Program-made: the position numbers and the translations under genes
Source: G963691885 sp963691885
GTDB lineage: Bacteria; Pseudomonadota; Alphaproteobacteria; UBA8366; Aestuariispiraceae
DNA: 64,000 nt
NCBI GenBank assembly: GCA_963691885.1
Contig: OY829843.1
Span: 496,001 to 560,000 of the forward strand
Direction: 5' to 3'
In this document: piece by piece, positions 52,968 through 61,431 of the stretch
Layout of the letters: each line of letters starts with the position of its first letter
Position numbering within the stretch: position 1 is the first letter of the stretch
Notes under the pieces: model-generated
Databases searched by the model: none
Told to the model about the DNA's origin: nothing
The model's input: only the letters and a program-made list of their open reading frames with translations

Positions 52968-53439
52968 AACTGCGCCCGCCAAACGCCTTCTCCTGGTGAT
53001 GCATGCGCCCTCACCAAACACCGCCCGACTGCGGGACGCCATAGTTCGGGGGGCCGGACACCCTGACATATCGGGGGTGGCGACACTCGCACTCAGCCCG
53101 TTCGACACGAAACCTCAAGATGTCTTGGCGGCAGACGCCATCATTTTGGGAACGCCGGAGAATCTTGGCTATATGTCAGGTGCCTTGAAGGACTTCTTCG
53201 ACCGCTGCTACTATCCCCTACTAGAAGAAAAACAGGGCATGCCCGTCGGATTGATCATACGGGCAGGTCTGGACGGCACAGGAACGAGGCGCGCGATCGA
53301 GAGTATCGTCACCGGCCTGAGATGGGCATGGGTTCAGGAACCCGTTGTCTGTAAAGGACCATGGCAGGACGCGTTTGAAACACAGGCCGAAACATTGGGC
53401 ATGAGTATCGCAGCGGGCCTGGAAGCCGGAATATTCTGA
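52948..53439 (+). CDS. Flavodoxin/NAD(P)H-dependent oxidoreductase family protein
   Basis: The 163-aa protein has a flavodoxin-like fold: the FMN phosphate region LLLVMHAPSPNTARLRDAI, then ADAIILGTPENLGYMSGALKDFFDRCYYP, typical of the family. It overlaps the end of the pirin gene by 20 bp and precedes a cupin gene, so the three are likely one transcript. Confidence 0.8.
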   Translation: MGGSLPETAPAKRLLLVMHAPSPNTARLRDAIVRGAGHPDISGVATLALSPFDTKPQDVLAADAIILGTPENLGYMSGALKDFFDRCYYPLLEEKQGMPVGLIIRAGLDGTGTRRAIESIVTGLRWAWVQEPVVCKGPWQDAFETQAETLGMSIAAGLEAGIF

Positions 53440-53471
53440 GCCACGCCGGAAACAGGCAAAAGGGGGTAGAG

Positions 53472-53972
53472 ATGAACGCAGCCTTGGAGAGTTTTGCAGC
53501 AGCCTGCAAATACGCCTTACAGACCAACGAAGGCAAAGCCGGTCGGGACGCCATCTGTGATTTGGTGCGCAACGCCTTGAAAGACGAGGTCTTTGTCGAA
53601 AGCACTGTGATGCCCGAATCCGACGAGCGGAAGATCCTCTTTGAAGATCCGGATCTGGGCTTTTGCATCTGTGTTCACACCTATGACGGCGCGAAAGAAG
53701 GCGCACCCCATGATCATGGCCCCACCTGGGCAATCTATGGCCAGGCGGAAGGGGAGACAGAGATGACGGATTGGGAGGTTGTTGCCCCCGCGACGGAGGG
53801 AAAACCGGCCCGGGTCAAACAGGTGAGAAGTTACACTATGGTAAAGGGTGACGCCCATCTCTATGAGCCAGGCGATATCCATGCCCCGCTGCGCCGCGGA
53901 CCTGTCCGGTTGCTGCGGATCGAGGGCGAGAATACGGAGCATGTCCAACGCACCCCGATCACTCGTGCCTGA
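53472..53972 (+). CDS. Cupin-like metal-dependent protein
   Basis: The 166-aa protein has a cysteine-dioxygenase-like cupin pattern (CICVHTYDGAKEGAPHDHGPTWAIYGQAEGETEMTDW), where the two His of PHDHG and a distal His in DIHAPLRR would bind a metal. The substrate is unknown. It follows the flavodoxin-like gene by 32 bp. Confidence 0.75.
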   Translation: MNAALESFAAACKYALQTNEGKAGRDAICDLVRNALKDEVFVESTVMPESDERKILFEDPDLGFCICVHTYDGAKEGAPHDHGPTWAIYGQAEGETEMTDWEVVAPATEGKPARVKQVRSYTMVKGDAHLYEPGDIHAPLRRGPVRLLRIEGENTEHVQRTPITRA

Positions 53973-54002
53973 CAGATAGGCTCAGACCTTTTTTCCCTGA
54001 AA

Positions 54003-54761
54003 TCAGCCGCGCCCGATAAACGGCATTGTGGTGGCCATAATGGTCATGAACTGAATATTGGTGTCCAACGGCAGATCCGCCATATGGACAATCGCGTCCC
54101 CGACCTTTGCAACATCCATGGTAGGTTCCGGCTTGATCGTGCCATCCGCCTGGGGCACGCCGCCTTGCATCCGTCGTGTCATGGGTGTTGCCGCATTGCC
54201 GATGTCGATCTGACCGCAAGCGATGTTGTATTTCCGTCCGTCGAGAGATGTACACCGGGTTAGGCCTGTTACGGCATGTTTCGTTGCGGTGTAAGGGGCA
54301 GAGCCTGGGCGCGGCACATGGGCGCTGATGGACCCGTTATTGATGATCCGTCCACCCTGAGGGTCTTGGTCCCGCATCTGCCGGAATGCTGCCTGGGTGC
54401 ACAAAAAGACCCCGGTCAAGTTGACATCGACAACACCTTTCCACTGTTCGAACGTCAGCTCGTCAATATCGATCGAGGGTACATTCAGCCCGGCATTGTT
54501 AAACAACACATCCAGCTGCCCAAACTTGTCGACGGTTGCCTTCACCATCGCCGCGACAGAGGCCTCGTCAGCAACATCTGTTGGTACGGCCAAAACCCGG
54601 TCTGCATCCGCACCAGACAGCGAAATCGTTTCCTCCAGTGGTTCCAGCCGGCGACCGGCCATGGCGACAGTGTATCCGGCGTTCAACAGGGCAAGGGCAG
54701 CTGCCTGTCCGACACCGGTTCCTGCCCCGGTTACAATCGCTGTTTTTGCTTTGTCAGACAT
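54003..54761 (-). CDS. Short-chain dehydrogenase/reductase
   Basis: The 252-aa protein shows TGAGTGVGQAAALAL (cofactor binding), LFNNAGLN, the catalytic Ser in NNGSISAHVPRPGSAPY and YTATK. An Arg pair in AMAGRRLEP suggests NADP. I start it at MSDKAK (54761), preceded by GGGAGAG. The substrate is not apparent. It is divergent from a class II aldolase gene. Confidence 0.92.
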   Translation of the reverse strand: MSDKAKTAIVTGAGTGVGQAAALALLNAGYTVAMAGRRLEPLEETISLSGADADRVLAVPTDVADEASVAAMVKATVDKFGQLDVLFNNAGLNVPSIDIDELTFEQWKGVVDVNLTGVFLCTQAAFRQMRDQDPQGGRIINNGSISAHVPRPGSAPYTATKHAVTGLTRCTSLDGRKYNIACGQIDIGNAATPMTRRMQGGVPQADGTIKPEPTMDVAKVGDAIVHMADLPLDTNIQFMTIMATTMPFIGRG

Positions 54762-54923
54762 GTCACTCTCCCGTTCTGTCTCTGTTAGCACCCGCACCAT
54801 GGATGGTGAGGTGAACACTAAGCGGTCAAACCCCGATGCGGCAAGTGGTGATACACTCTTGCTTCGTGACAGGGCGCCGGTCCCACATTAATCTGACATC
54901 AAGAAAATACTTGGGAGACAGTG

Positions 54924-55727
54924 ATGAGTGTTTCGGTACTGCAAGACGGCTCAGCCAGAACAAAATACAGCGAAACCGAATGGCAAGCGCGGGCTGAGCT
55001 TGCCTGCTGCTATCGCCTGATTGACCACTTTGGCCTGACCGACTTGGTTTATAATCACATCACCCTGCGCGTGCCGGACGGTGCGGTTGCCGATATAGAT
55101 GAAAAAGAGCTTTTCCTGATCAACGGGTTTGGCCTGCATTACACCGAAATCAAAGCCTCCAATCTGATCCGGGTGGACCTGGACGGGAACGCTTATGATG
55201 ACTCAGACTATCCCGTGAATGGGCCGGGCTTTGTTATTCATTCCGCCATTCATCATGCACGGCCAGACGTAGCCTGTATCATCCACACCCATTCGCTTGC
55301 CGGATGTGCTGTTTCGGCAATGAAGCAAGGACTGATCCCGTTGGACCAACAGAGCATGATGTTTCACAACCGGGTCGCCTATCATGACCTGGAAGGCATC
55401 GCCACAGATCTTGGGGAACAGGAACGCCTGATCGCTGACCTGGGCACAAAGAACGCGATGATCCTGCGCAACCATGGCCTGCTGACCGTTGGACGATCCG
55501 TGGGTGAAGCCTTCCGCCGCCTGTATTATCTTGAGCGCGCCTGCAAGCTGCAGATACAGGCAATGCAAGCCTCCGGTGGCGACCTGGTCATCCCGTCTGA
55601 CGCCATAGCAGAGCACACCGCAAAGCAATGGGATGAAGGGCTTGCCGGCCAGGGCACAATCGATCCGATTGAATGGCCGGCCCTGGTCCGGATGATGGAA
55701 AAGAAGGATCCAGGCTTTGCCGAATGA
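54924..55727 (+). CDS. Class II aldolase/adducin-family protein
   Basis: The 267-aa protein has the class II aldolase fold: ELACCYRLIDHFGLTDLVYNHITLRVP, the zinc ligands in CIIHTHSLAG and the third His in RNHGLLTVG. The segment FLINGFGLHYTEIKASNLIRVDLDG is typical of this branch, whose substrates are mostly unknown. Its end overlaps the next gene's start by 11 bp. Confidence 0.88.
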   Translation: MSVSVLQDGSARTKYSETEWQARAELACCYRLIDHFGLTDLVYNHITLRVPDGAVADIDEKELFLINGFGLHYTEIKASNLIRVDLDGNAYDDSDYPVNGPGFVIHSAIHHARPDVACIIHTHSLAGCAVSAMKQGLIPLDQQSMMFHNRVAYHDLEGIATDLGEQERLIADLGTKNAMILRNHGLLTVGRSVGEAFRRLYYLERACKLQIQAMQASGGDLVIPSDAIAEHTAKQWDEGLAGQGTIDPIEWPALVRMMEKKDPGFAE

Positions 55728-56406
55728 CAATGAGCCAGCCCCGACGACCAGCAAACTCCGCGCGGTCATCTGTCCTGTCACTCCGTTTCAACAGAATTGC
55801 AGCCTGATCTGGTGTGATGAAACGAAAGCGGCCGCCTTTGTCGATCCTGGCGGGCAAGTCGATGACCTTCTGCGCATTGTCGAAGAGCAGGGCGTAACCC
55901 TTGAAAAAATCTTCATCACCCACGGGCATATCGATCACGCGGGTGGTGCTGCTGAACTATCTGAACGGATGAACATCCCGATTGAGGGTCCGCATACCGA
56001 TGACAGCTTCTGGATTGATACGATGGAGACAGACGGGCCGAAGTGGGGCCTGCCGGAAGCGCGTTGCTTTGCACCGACGCGTTGGCTGGATCAGGGCGAC
56101 ACGGTAACCCTGGGTAAGCTCGTTCTGGACGTCTATCACTGTCCTGGCCATACACCCGGCCATGTCATCTTCCATCACCCGGGATCCGCAGTCGCCTTTG
56201 TCGGAGATGTCCTGTTCAAGGGTTCAATCGGTAGAACCGATTTTCCACGGGGCAACCATGCAGATCTCATCAACGCAATAATAACACGGCTATGGCCGTT
56301 GGGTGATGAAACAACCTTCGTGCCCGGCCATGGCGAACTCAGCACGTTTGGAAACGAACGCATGTCCAATCCCTATGTCAGCGATCGTGTTCTGAAATTC
56401 GGCTGA
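55717..56406 (+). CDS. MBL-fold metallo-hydrolase, glyoxalase II-like (YcbL type)
   Basis: The 229-aa protein has the dinuclear metal motif THGHIDHAGG, a later His in CPGHTPGHV, Asp in FVGDVLFKGSIGRTDFP and a final His in VPGHGELS, as in small type II glyoxalases such as YcbL. The start is a TTG at 55717 inside the end of the aldolase gene with AAGGA upstream, since no closer in-frame ATG exists. A strong hairpin follows. Confidence 0.9.
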   Translation: MPNDNEPAPTTSKLRAVICPVTPFQQNCSLIWCDETKAAAFVDPGGQVDDLLRIVEEQGVTLEKIFITHGHIDHAGGAAELSERMNIPIEGPHTDDSFWIDTMETDGPKWGLPEARCFAPTRWLDQGDTVTLGKLVLDVYHCPGHTPGHVIFHHPGSAVAFVGDVLFKGSIGRTDFPRGNHADLINAIITRLWPLGDETTFVPGHGELSTFGNERMSNPYVSDRVLKFG

Positions 56407-56423
56407 CCCCAGGTGAAACATGT

Positions 56424-56460
56424 AAAAAAGCCACGACCCGGGATGGATCGTGGCTTTTTA
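56424..56460 (+). terminator. Rho-independent terminator after the MBL-hydrolase gene
   Basis: AAAAAAGCCACGA and TCGTGGCTTTTT form a long stem with an 11-base loop, followed by a T-run, 17 bases after the stop. The matching A-run before the stem makes it usable in both directions. Confidence 0.92.
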
Positions 56461-56461
56461 A

Positions 56462-56495
56462 GGTTGGCTCTGAAGGGGCGATTTCAGAGCCAACC
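56462..56495 (-). terminator. Second hairpin, likely terminator of the cytochrome P460 gene
   Basis: A perfect 13-bp inverted repeat (56462-56474 with 56483-56495; GGTTGGCTCTGAA and its complement) lies immediately next to the previous terminator and 14 bases after the P460 stop read leftward. There is no clean T-run on the minus strand, but the T/A-rich stem of the adjacent terminator follows. Confidence 0.7.
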
Positions 56496-56509
56496 CGGTT
56501 CTGAACGGA

Positions 56510-57259
56510 TCAGTTTGAGACCCGGTAATCGTCCGGCAGGAAGAACATCTGATCAAATTCCTCCGCAGCGGCGTGGCAGGAAATGCAGAACTGTACCTTC
56601 TTGCCATTATCGCCATTGGTCGCGCCCATGAGTTTTGCCTTGGGCGTGATCAAAGCATAACGCCAATCCGCGCTTTCTTCGTTAAAGCCGGCTTCCATTT
56701 TGACCATTGTGAACAAAGGTCCGGGGCGTACTTCACCGCGTTTGTTTACACCAAAGCTGTCTTTAACGAGGATCGACCCAACCGGCATGGAACCAAACTC
56801 TTCAAACTTCCCGTAATTGGCAGCTGTGGCATCACCAAAGTTGTTTACGAGGCGTCCACCATGGGTGTCCGACGGATAGGCAACCGTGTTGTAGCGCGTA
56901 TAAGACTGATAGCCTTTTGCGCCGGGCTCGTCTGACTTGTCATAACGGCTGGCAAGGTCTGCCTTGATGCAGTTATACGCCGCCTCGGCTTCATCATCAG
57001 AAACATCTTCGGCCCAGCCCTTAACCTTGGGCTTTCCGGCTGCTTCCCATTCGCCACGAATGCGGTCGACATAGCACTTCTTGGAGGACTGCGCCATCTG
57101 GGTGAGAAAATCACCGGACAGTTCTGCCGCCACATCGAAATGTGGATCAACATGCGGATCCATTGCTGTTTTTGTAGAATTAATATCGGTGGCCAATGCG
57201 ACTGAGGCAAAGCCCAGGACAGCTGCACCGGACAATGATGCCTTTAATAAACGATTCAT
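56510..57259 (-). CDS. Cytochrome P460-family c-type cytochrome
   Basis: The 249-aa protein has a signal peptide (LSGAAVLGFASVALATD) and a P460-like domain (SYTRYNTVAYPSDTHGGRLVNNFG, GSMPVGSILVKDSFGV, GPLFTMVKMEAGFNEESADWRYALITP) ending in a haem-binding CISCH near residue 228. P460 proteins are periplasmic and oxidise hydroxylamine or related nitrogen compounds; the Lys that cross-links the haem in true P460 cannot be fixed by eye. It is alone, so its role is open. Confidence 0.82.
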   Translation of the reverse strand: MNRLLKASLSGAAVLGFASVALATDINSTKTAMDPHVDPHFDVAAELSGDFLTQMAQSSKKCYVDRIRGEWEAAGKPKVKGWAEDVSDDEAEAAYNCIKADLASRYDKSDEPGAKGYQSYTRYNTVAYPSDTHGGRLVNNFGDATAANYGKFEEFGSMPVGSILVKDSFGVNKRGEVRPGPLFTMVKMEAGFNEESADWRYALITPKAKLMGATNGDNGKKVQFCISCHAAAEEFDQMFFLPDDYRVSN

Positions 57260-57418
57260 TAGTTACTCCCAATTTTTATGATTGCGTACAATCTGGTCAT
57301 CACTTCTGAACGGATATTCACACAGGTCAGAGAGTGTTGAGAAATCAACGCGTATCAAGAAAGCGTGAGCGGCCTAAAAATCAGTTAACGCAGCAAAATC
57401 AGATGTATTGACAGACCC

Positions 57419-58396
57419 TCAATGCAATCGCGGTGTGCGAAGAAAATCACCACGACTGGCGGACTTGATATCAACATGCCTGCGGACACCATCGCGCACC
57501 AGGGTCAAGGGAACCGTGATGCCCGGATCACCCAATGACCAAACGGTTCGCAACAGATCGGCAAGATCGCCAATGGGTGATGCCGCAACTTCCATCACGA
57601 CATCCCCTGCCTCAACACCCGCGGTTTCAGCAGGGCCGTTTGGCGCAAGGCCGGCCACGACCAGATAGTCTTCAACCTCGGCCATATACATCCCCATCCA
57701 GGGTTTGGCTTTTACCGAGATATGTCCCTGGCTGCGCACCTCATCGATCATATCCTTTGCCAGGTTGATCGGGACCGCCATGTTGCCTTGAGAAGACGTT
57801 CCCTGCCCCCGTGCATCGCCGACAAAAAGCGAGCCAAGCGCAATTACTTCCCCCTTTTCATTCAGGACCGCTGCCCCACCCCAGGAAGGATGTGCCGGAA
57901 CTGTAAAGATTGCCTCGTCAAGCAGGTACTCCCAATAGCCTGCGAATTCACGTCGCGAAACAATCTGGGCCTGCAGGCTGCCCTCTGTTCCGCCGGACCC
58001 GGCAAAAACCACCGGATCGCCGACCCGAACGGCAGAGGAATCGCCCAGGACCAGCGGCGTGCCCTCAATCCGTCCCAGCGCCTGAACCAGACCAAATCCT
58101 GTGACAAAATCATAGGCCAGGACATGTCCCTCTACGGCACCACCATTTGCGGACAGCAACCAGATCTGTTCCGCCTCGGCAATCAAGTATCCGATGGTAA
58201 GGACAAGACCGCTTGCGTCGATCAGAAGCGCGGTTCCAGCCCGTTCCGTTCCAAGCGCATGGGCCGTGAAACCATCTTCAGGGATCTCGGTCCGGATCGA
58301 CAGAATGCCGGAAACCGCCTCCGAAAGGTTGAAGGTCAGGGCACCCTCATCCGGCCGCTGCTCTGGTGGAATAAACCCGTCTTCGCTTTCCTGCAT
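57419..58396 (-). CDS. HtrA-like PDZ protein without catalytic triad
   Basis: The 325-aa protein keeps the trypsin-like (S1C) fold and a carboxyl PDZ domain (about residues 228-310; YLVVAGLAPNGPAETAGVEAGDVVMEV), but every catalytic position is changed. The His site reads LTIGYLI (Tyr70), the Asp site DFVTGFGLV (Gly100) and the Ser site PSWGGAAV (Trp172). It also lacks a signal peptide. It should therefore bind rather than cut proteins. The frame is intact, so loss of activity appears selected, not decayed. Confidence 0.82.
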   Translation of the reverse strand: MQESEDGFIPPEQRPDEGALTFNLSEAVSGILSIRTEIPEDGFTAHALGTERAGTALLIDASGLVLTIGYLIAEAEQIWLLSANGGAVEGHVLAYDFVTGFGLVQALGRIEGTPLVLGDSSAVRVGDPVVFAGSGGTEGSLQAQIVSRREFAGYWEYLLDEAIFTVPAHPSWGGAAVLNEKGEVIALGSLFVGDARGQGTSSQGNMAVPINLAKDMIDEVRSQGHISVKAKPWMGMYMAEVEDYLVVAGLAPNGPAETAGVEAGDVVMEVAASPIGDLADLLRTVWSLGDPGITVPLTLVRDGVRRHVDIKSASRGDFLRTPRLH

Positions 58397-58487
58397 ATTA
58401 CTTTTTCCACGCTACAATCTGCGCCAAGTCTGACAGCTTGCCGAAGGCTTGGCAAACCAGCAAAACACACAATCAAGTGTGCAATCA

Positions 58488-60038
58488 CTATTGCGCGGGC
58501 GCACCGCCTTCGGAGATCCGGCGGGTCGCAAAAGCATTCAGTTCCTCGTTTATTCCGGGATCCATTCCCGGTGCCTCAAACTGATGCAGAACCTGTTTAT
58601 AAAGGTTATGGGCCCGCTCTGTTGCTGTCCGCGCGCCATCTTCTTCCCAGGTCTCAAAATTGCGCCAATCCGACAGAACCGGGGGATAGAAGGCTCTGTC
58701 ATACCGTTCTAGCGTATGTTGGGCCGCGAAGAAGTGCCCGCCCGGCCCCACTTCCCGGATCGCATCAAGGCCAAGTGAGGCCTCATCAACCACCATGGGT
58801 TTGAGGAACTCCGACATCATCTGCAGGATTTCGACATCAATGATGAATTTCTCAAATGATGCGCATAACCCGCCCTCAAGCCATCCAAAGCCATGGTTCA
58901 CCAGATTTGTATGGCCCAGTGTCGTCGCCCAGACAGACATCTCGGATTCATAGGCTGCCTGAACATCCGGCGCGTTGGAGGCGTTCACATTCGATGCCCG
59001 GAAAGGCAATCCATAGGACCGGGCCAGCTGAGATCCGATCAGCGTTGCCTTTGAATATTCGGGAGTTCCAAAGGCGGGCGAACCCGTCTTCATATCGACA
59101 TTTGACGTAAACCCGCCATAGATGGACGGGGCACCCGGATTAACAGTCTGAAGAAAAGCTATCCCCGCCAGCGCCTCAGCATTCTGTTGCACGAGCGCGC
59201 CTGGAATTGTAACCGGTGCCATGGCCCCCGACAGGGTAAAGGGCGTTACACAGACCACCTGGTTCCGCTTCGCCATTTCGATCATGCCCCATAACATCGG
59301 CTTATCAAATTGCAGCGGGGAATTTGCGTTAACAATGGTCCAGAGGCTGGGTTCACGCAGCAAGGTGTCTTCATCAATACCGCGTGCAATCTTGATCATG
59401 TCCAGCGTGTCTAGAACGCGCTGACGACCAAGCGAATAGCAGACAACCGCTTTATCCGTCAGTTCCAGGGCCAGGCGCATCGCCTCAATATGGCGGATCG
59501 GCGTCTCAATATCCTGCGGTTCCACCGGATACCCGCCCGGCAAGTGACAGACATTAAAGAACTGACAGAGACGCAGGAAATCCGAATAGTCCTGTTTATT
59601 CCCGCGGCGACGGCCGCCTACCATATCTGATGCGTTGGGTGGGCTGCCGACGCTGGCGAAGTTGATGACATTGCCGCCAATGGTCAGGGAATGAGCCGGA
59701 TTGCGAGCGTGGAGGCGAAACTGCGTCGGTGCCTTGGCCACCGCGTCCAACACCATCGCGCGGTCCATTCGCACCCGAATGCCGTCACTATCAATATCAG
59801 CGCCTGCCTGCTTCAGGATCTCCACGGCTTCCGGCAACAGGAAATTGATGCCAATTTCCTCAAGCACGGTCAGTGACGCTTCGTGAATACCGTTCAGCTC
59901 ATCTGCAGAGAGAATTTCGAAAGGTTTATAAGGATTGCGAAGCTCCGCATACGGGATTTGAGTCAACCATCCACCAGCTTCCCCGGCCTGGCGTTCCCGC
60001 TGCCTTGCCCTGCTTTCCGCGCGTGGTCGTCTTGCCAT
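58488..60038 (-). CDS. Trimethylamine methyltransferase-family protein (MttB, non-pyrrolysine)
   Basis: The 516-aa protein is a full-length MttB homologue (ILSADELNGIHEASLTVLEEIGINF, INFASVGSPPNASDMVGGRRRG, GGFTSNVDMKTGSPAFGTPEYSK, PGGHFFAAQHTLERYDRAFYPPVLSD). It has no in-frame amber codon, so it is of the non-pyrrolysine type, whose known members act on glycine betaine and other quaternary amines with a corrinoid partner. No corrinoid protein is encoded nearby. An Arg-rich start (ARRPRAESRARQRERQ) is an oddity. Confidence 0.88.
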   Translation of the reverse strand: MARRPRAESRARQRERQAGEAGGWLTQIPYAELRNPYKPFEILSADELNGIHEASLTVLEEIGINFLLPEAVEILKQAGADIDSDGIRVRMDRAMVLDAVAKAPTQFRLHARNPAHSLTIGGNVINFASVGSPPNASDMVGGRRRGNKQDYSDFLRLCQFFNVCHLPGGYPVEPQDIETPIRHIEAMRLALELTDKAVVCYSLGRQRVLDTLDMIKIARGIDEDTLLREPSLWTIVNANSPLQFDKPMLWGMIEMAKRNQVVCVTPFTLSGAMAPVTIPGALVQQNAEALAGIAFLQTVNPGAPSIYGGFTSNVDMKTGSPAFGTPEYSKATLIGSQLARSYGLPFRASNVNASNAPDVQAAYESEMSVWATTLGHTNLVNHGFGWLEGGLCASFEKFIIDVEILQMMSEFLKPMVVDEASLGLDAIREVGPGGHFFAAQHTLERYDRAFYPPVLSDWRNFETWEEDGARTATERAHNLYKQVLHQFEAPGMDPGINEELNAFATRRISEGGAPAQ

Positions 60039-60212
60039 CGTGATTTCCCTTCACATTCGCGATCACGCCACCCTGAAATAAGATGGGGAGCTCATCGCAT
60101 GACTGATCTTATTCGCGACGGTGTCACGGAATAAAACACCCGGCAACGGGGAAATTACAAACGGCTAAAATTGTTTTGTGCGGCTGATGTCAACGGGCCG
60201 GGAACCGCATGT

Positions 60213-61310
60213 TCAGGTGGCGCTAGAAGCCTGTTCCGGAAAGAGTTTTCGCAGGCCTGCAGCGCTGGCGTCAGAAACGCCGCGTTCGGTGATCAGACCG
60301 GTCACAAGGCGGGCCGGTGTAACATCAAATGCGTAATTGCCGGCCTCAGTACCCTCTGGCGAAATCAACACCGTCTCTATTGTCCCGGCGGCGGTCTTGC
60401 CGGTTATCCTGGTCACTTCATCATCGGATCGTTTCTCAATCGGGATTTCGGAAATCCCGTCGCGGACAGTCCAGTCGATGGTTGTCGACGGCAAGCCAAC
60501 ATAAAACGGCACGCCGTTATCCTGCGCCGCCAGCGCCTTTAGATAGGTGCCAATTTTATTGCAGACATCCCCATCTGCGGTTGTCCGGTCCGTGCCAACA
60601 AAGCAAATATCGACCAGACCGTGCTGCATCAAATGCCCGCCGGTATTGTCTGCGATCAAGGTGTGGCTGATGCCGGATTTGTTCAATTCCCAGGCGGTCA
60701 ACGCAGCACCCTGATTGCGGGGGCGGGTTTCATCCACCCATACATGAACCGGAATCCCGGCCTCCTGCGCTTTGTAGATCGGGGCAGTAGCCGTGCCGAT
60801 CCCGCAGGTAGCCAAGGCCCCAGCGTTACAGTGTGTCAGAATATTGACCGGTTCACCCTGTCCCTTTCGATCAAAGATCTCTTTTATAAAAGGCAGGCCG
60901 TTTTCCCCGATCCCGTCGCACAGTGCCTCATCTTCGGAAACAACCTCCGCGGCTCGCTCATAGGCAAGCTCCGCCCGCTCCATTGGCGCGCGGTTATGCA
61001 AAAGCCCCATCATGTCATCCAGCGCCCAACGCAGATTAACCGCGGTCGGGCGTGTTTCCATCAATCGATCATAAGCGTTCTGCAAGGCGGCATCGGAACC
61101 GTTTTCACGCATTGCCAATGCCATACCGTATGCGGCCGTTGCCCCAATCAACGGGGCGCCCCGGACCAGCATATCGCGGATCGCGACAACAGCATCATCC
61201 AGGCCCTGCATGGCCGTCACTTCGAATTCATGGGGAAGTTTGGTCTGGTCGATAATCCCGACAGACCAGCCATCATCAGCACGCTTGATCGTCTGAAAAC
61301 CCAACGCCAT
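60213..61310 (-). CDS. mtnA: S-methyl-5-thioribose-1-phosphate isomerase
   Basis: MtnA converts methylthioribose 1-phosphate to methylthioribulose 1-phosphate in methionine salvage. The protein is 365 aa, with the catalytic Cys in LTHCNAGALATCGIGTA and the catalytic Asp in GTDRTTADGDVCNKIGTY. DETRPRNQGAALTAWEL and RGAPLIGATAAYGMA are also family-typical. ATG 61310 is preferred to 61328 on ribosome-site grounds. No other methionine-salvage gene is in the window. Confidence 0.93.
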   Translation of the reverse strand: MALGFQTIKRADDGWSVGIIDQTKLPHEFEVTAMQGLDDAVVAIRDMLVRGAPLIGATAAYGMALAMRENGSDAALQNAYDRLMETRPTAVNLRWALDDMMGLLHNRAPMERAELAYERAAEVVSEDEALCDGIGENGLPFIKEIFDRKGQGEPVNILTHCNAGALATCGIGTATAPIYKAQEAGIPVHVWVDETRPRNQGAALTAWELNKSGISHTLIADNTGGHLMQHGLVDICFVGTDRTTADGDVCNKIGTYLKALAAQDNGVPFYVGLPSTTIDWTVRDGISEIPIEKRSDDEVTRITGKTAAGTIETVLISPEGTEAGNYAFDVTPARLVTGLITERGVSDASAAGLRKLFPEQASSAT

Positions 61311-61431
61311 TGAGCCAACACCTTCCATTCAGCCAGCCAGGACAGTCCCGTGACAGGAAAACGGTATATTCCCGCACGCGCCCGCATCAGACCGTTAAAT
61401 CAACGATGATGCAATGGCGGGCTCTGCCGGT

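Noticed and set aside
58488..60038. Pyrrolysine-containing trimethylamine methyltransferase
   Set aside because: The frame is open with no internal amber codon and no pyl genes are present, so it is the non-pyrrolysine type.
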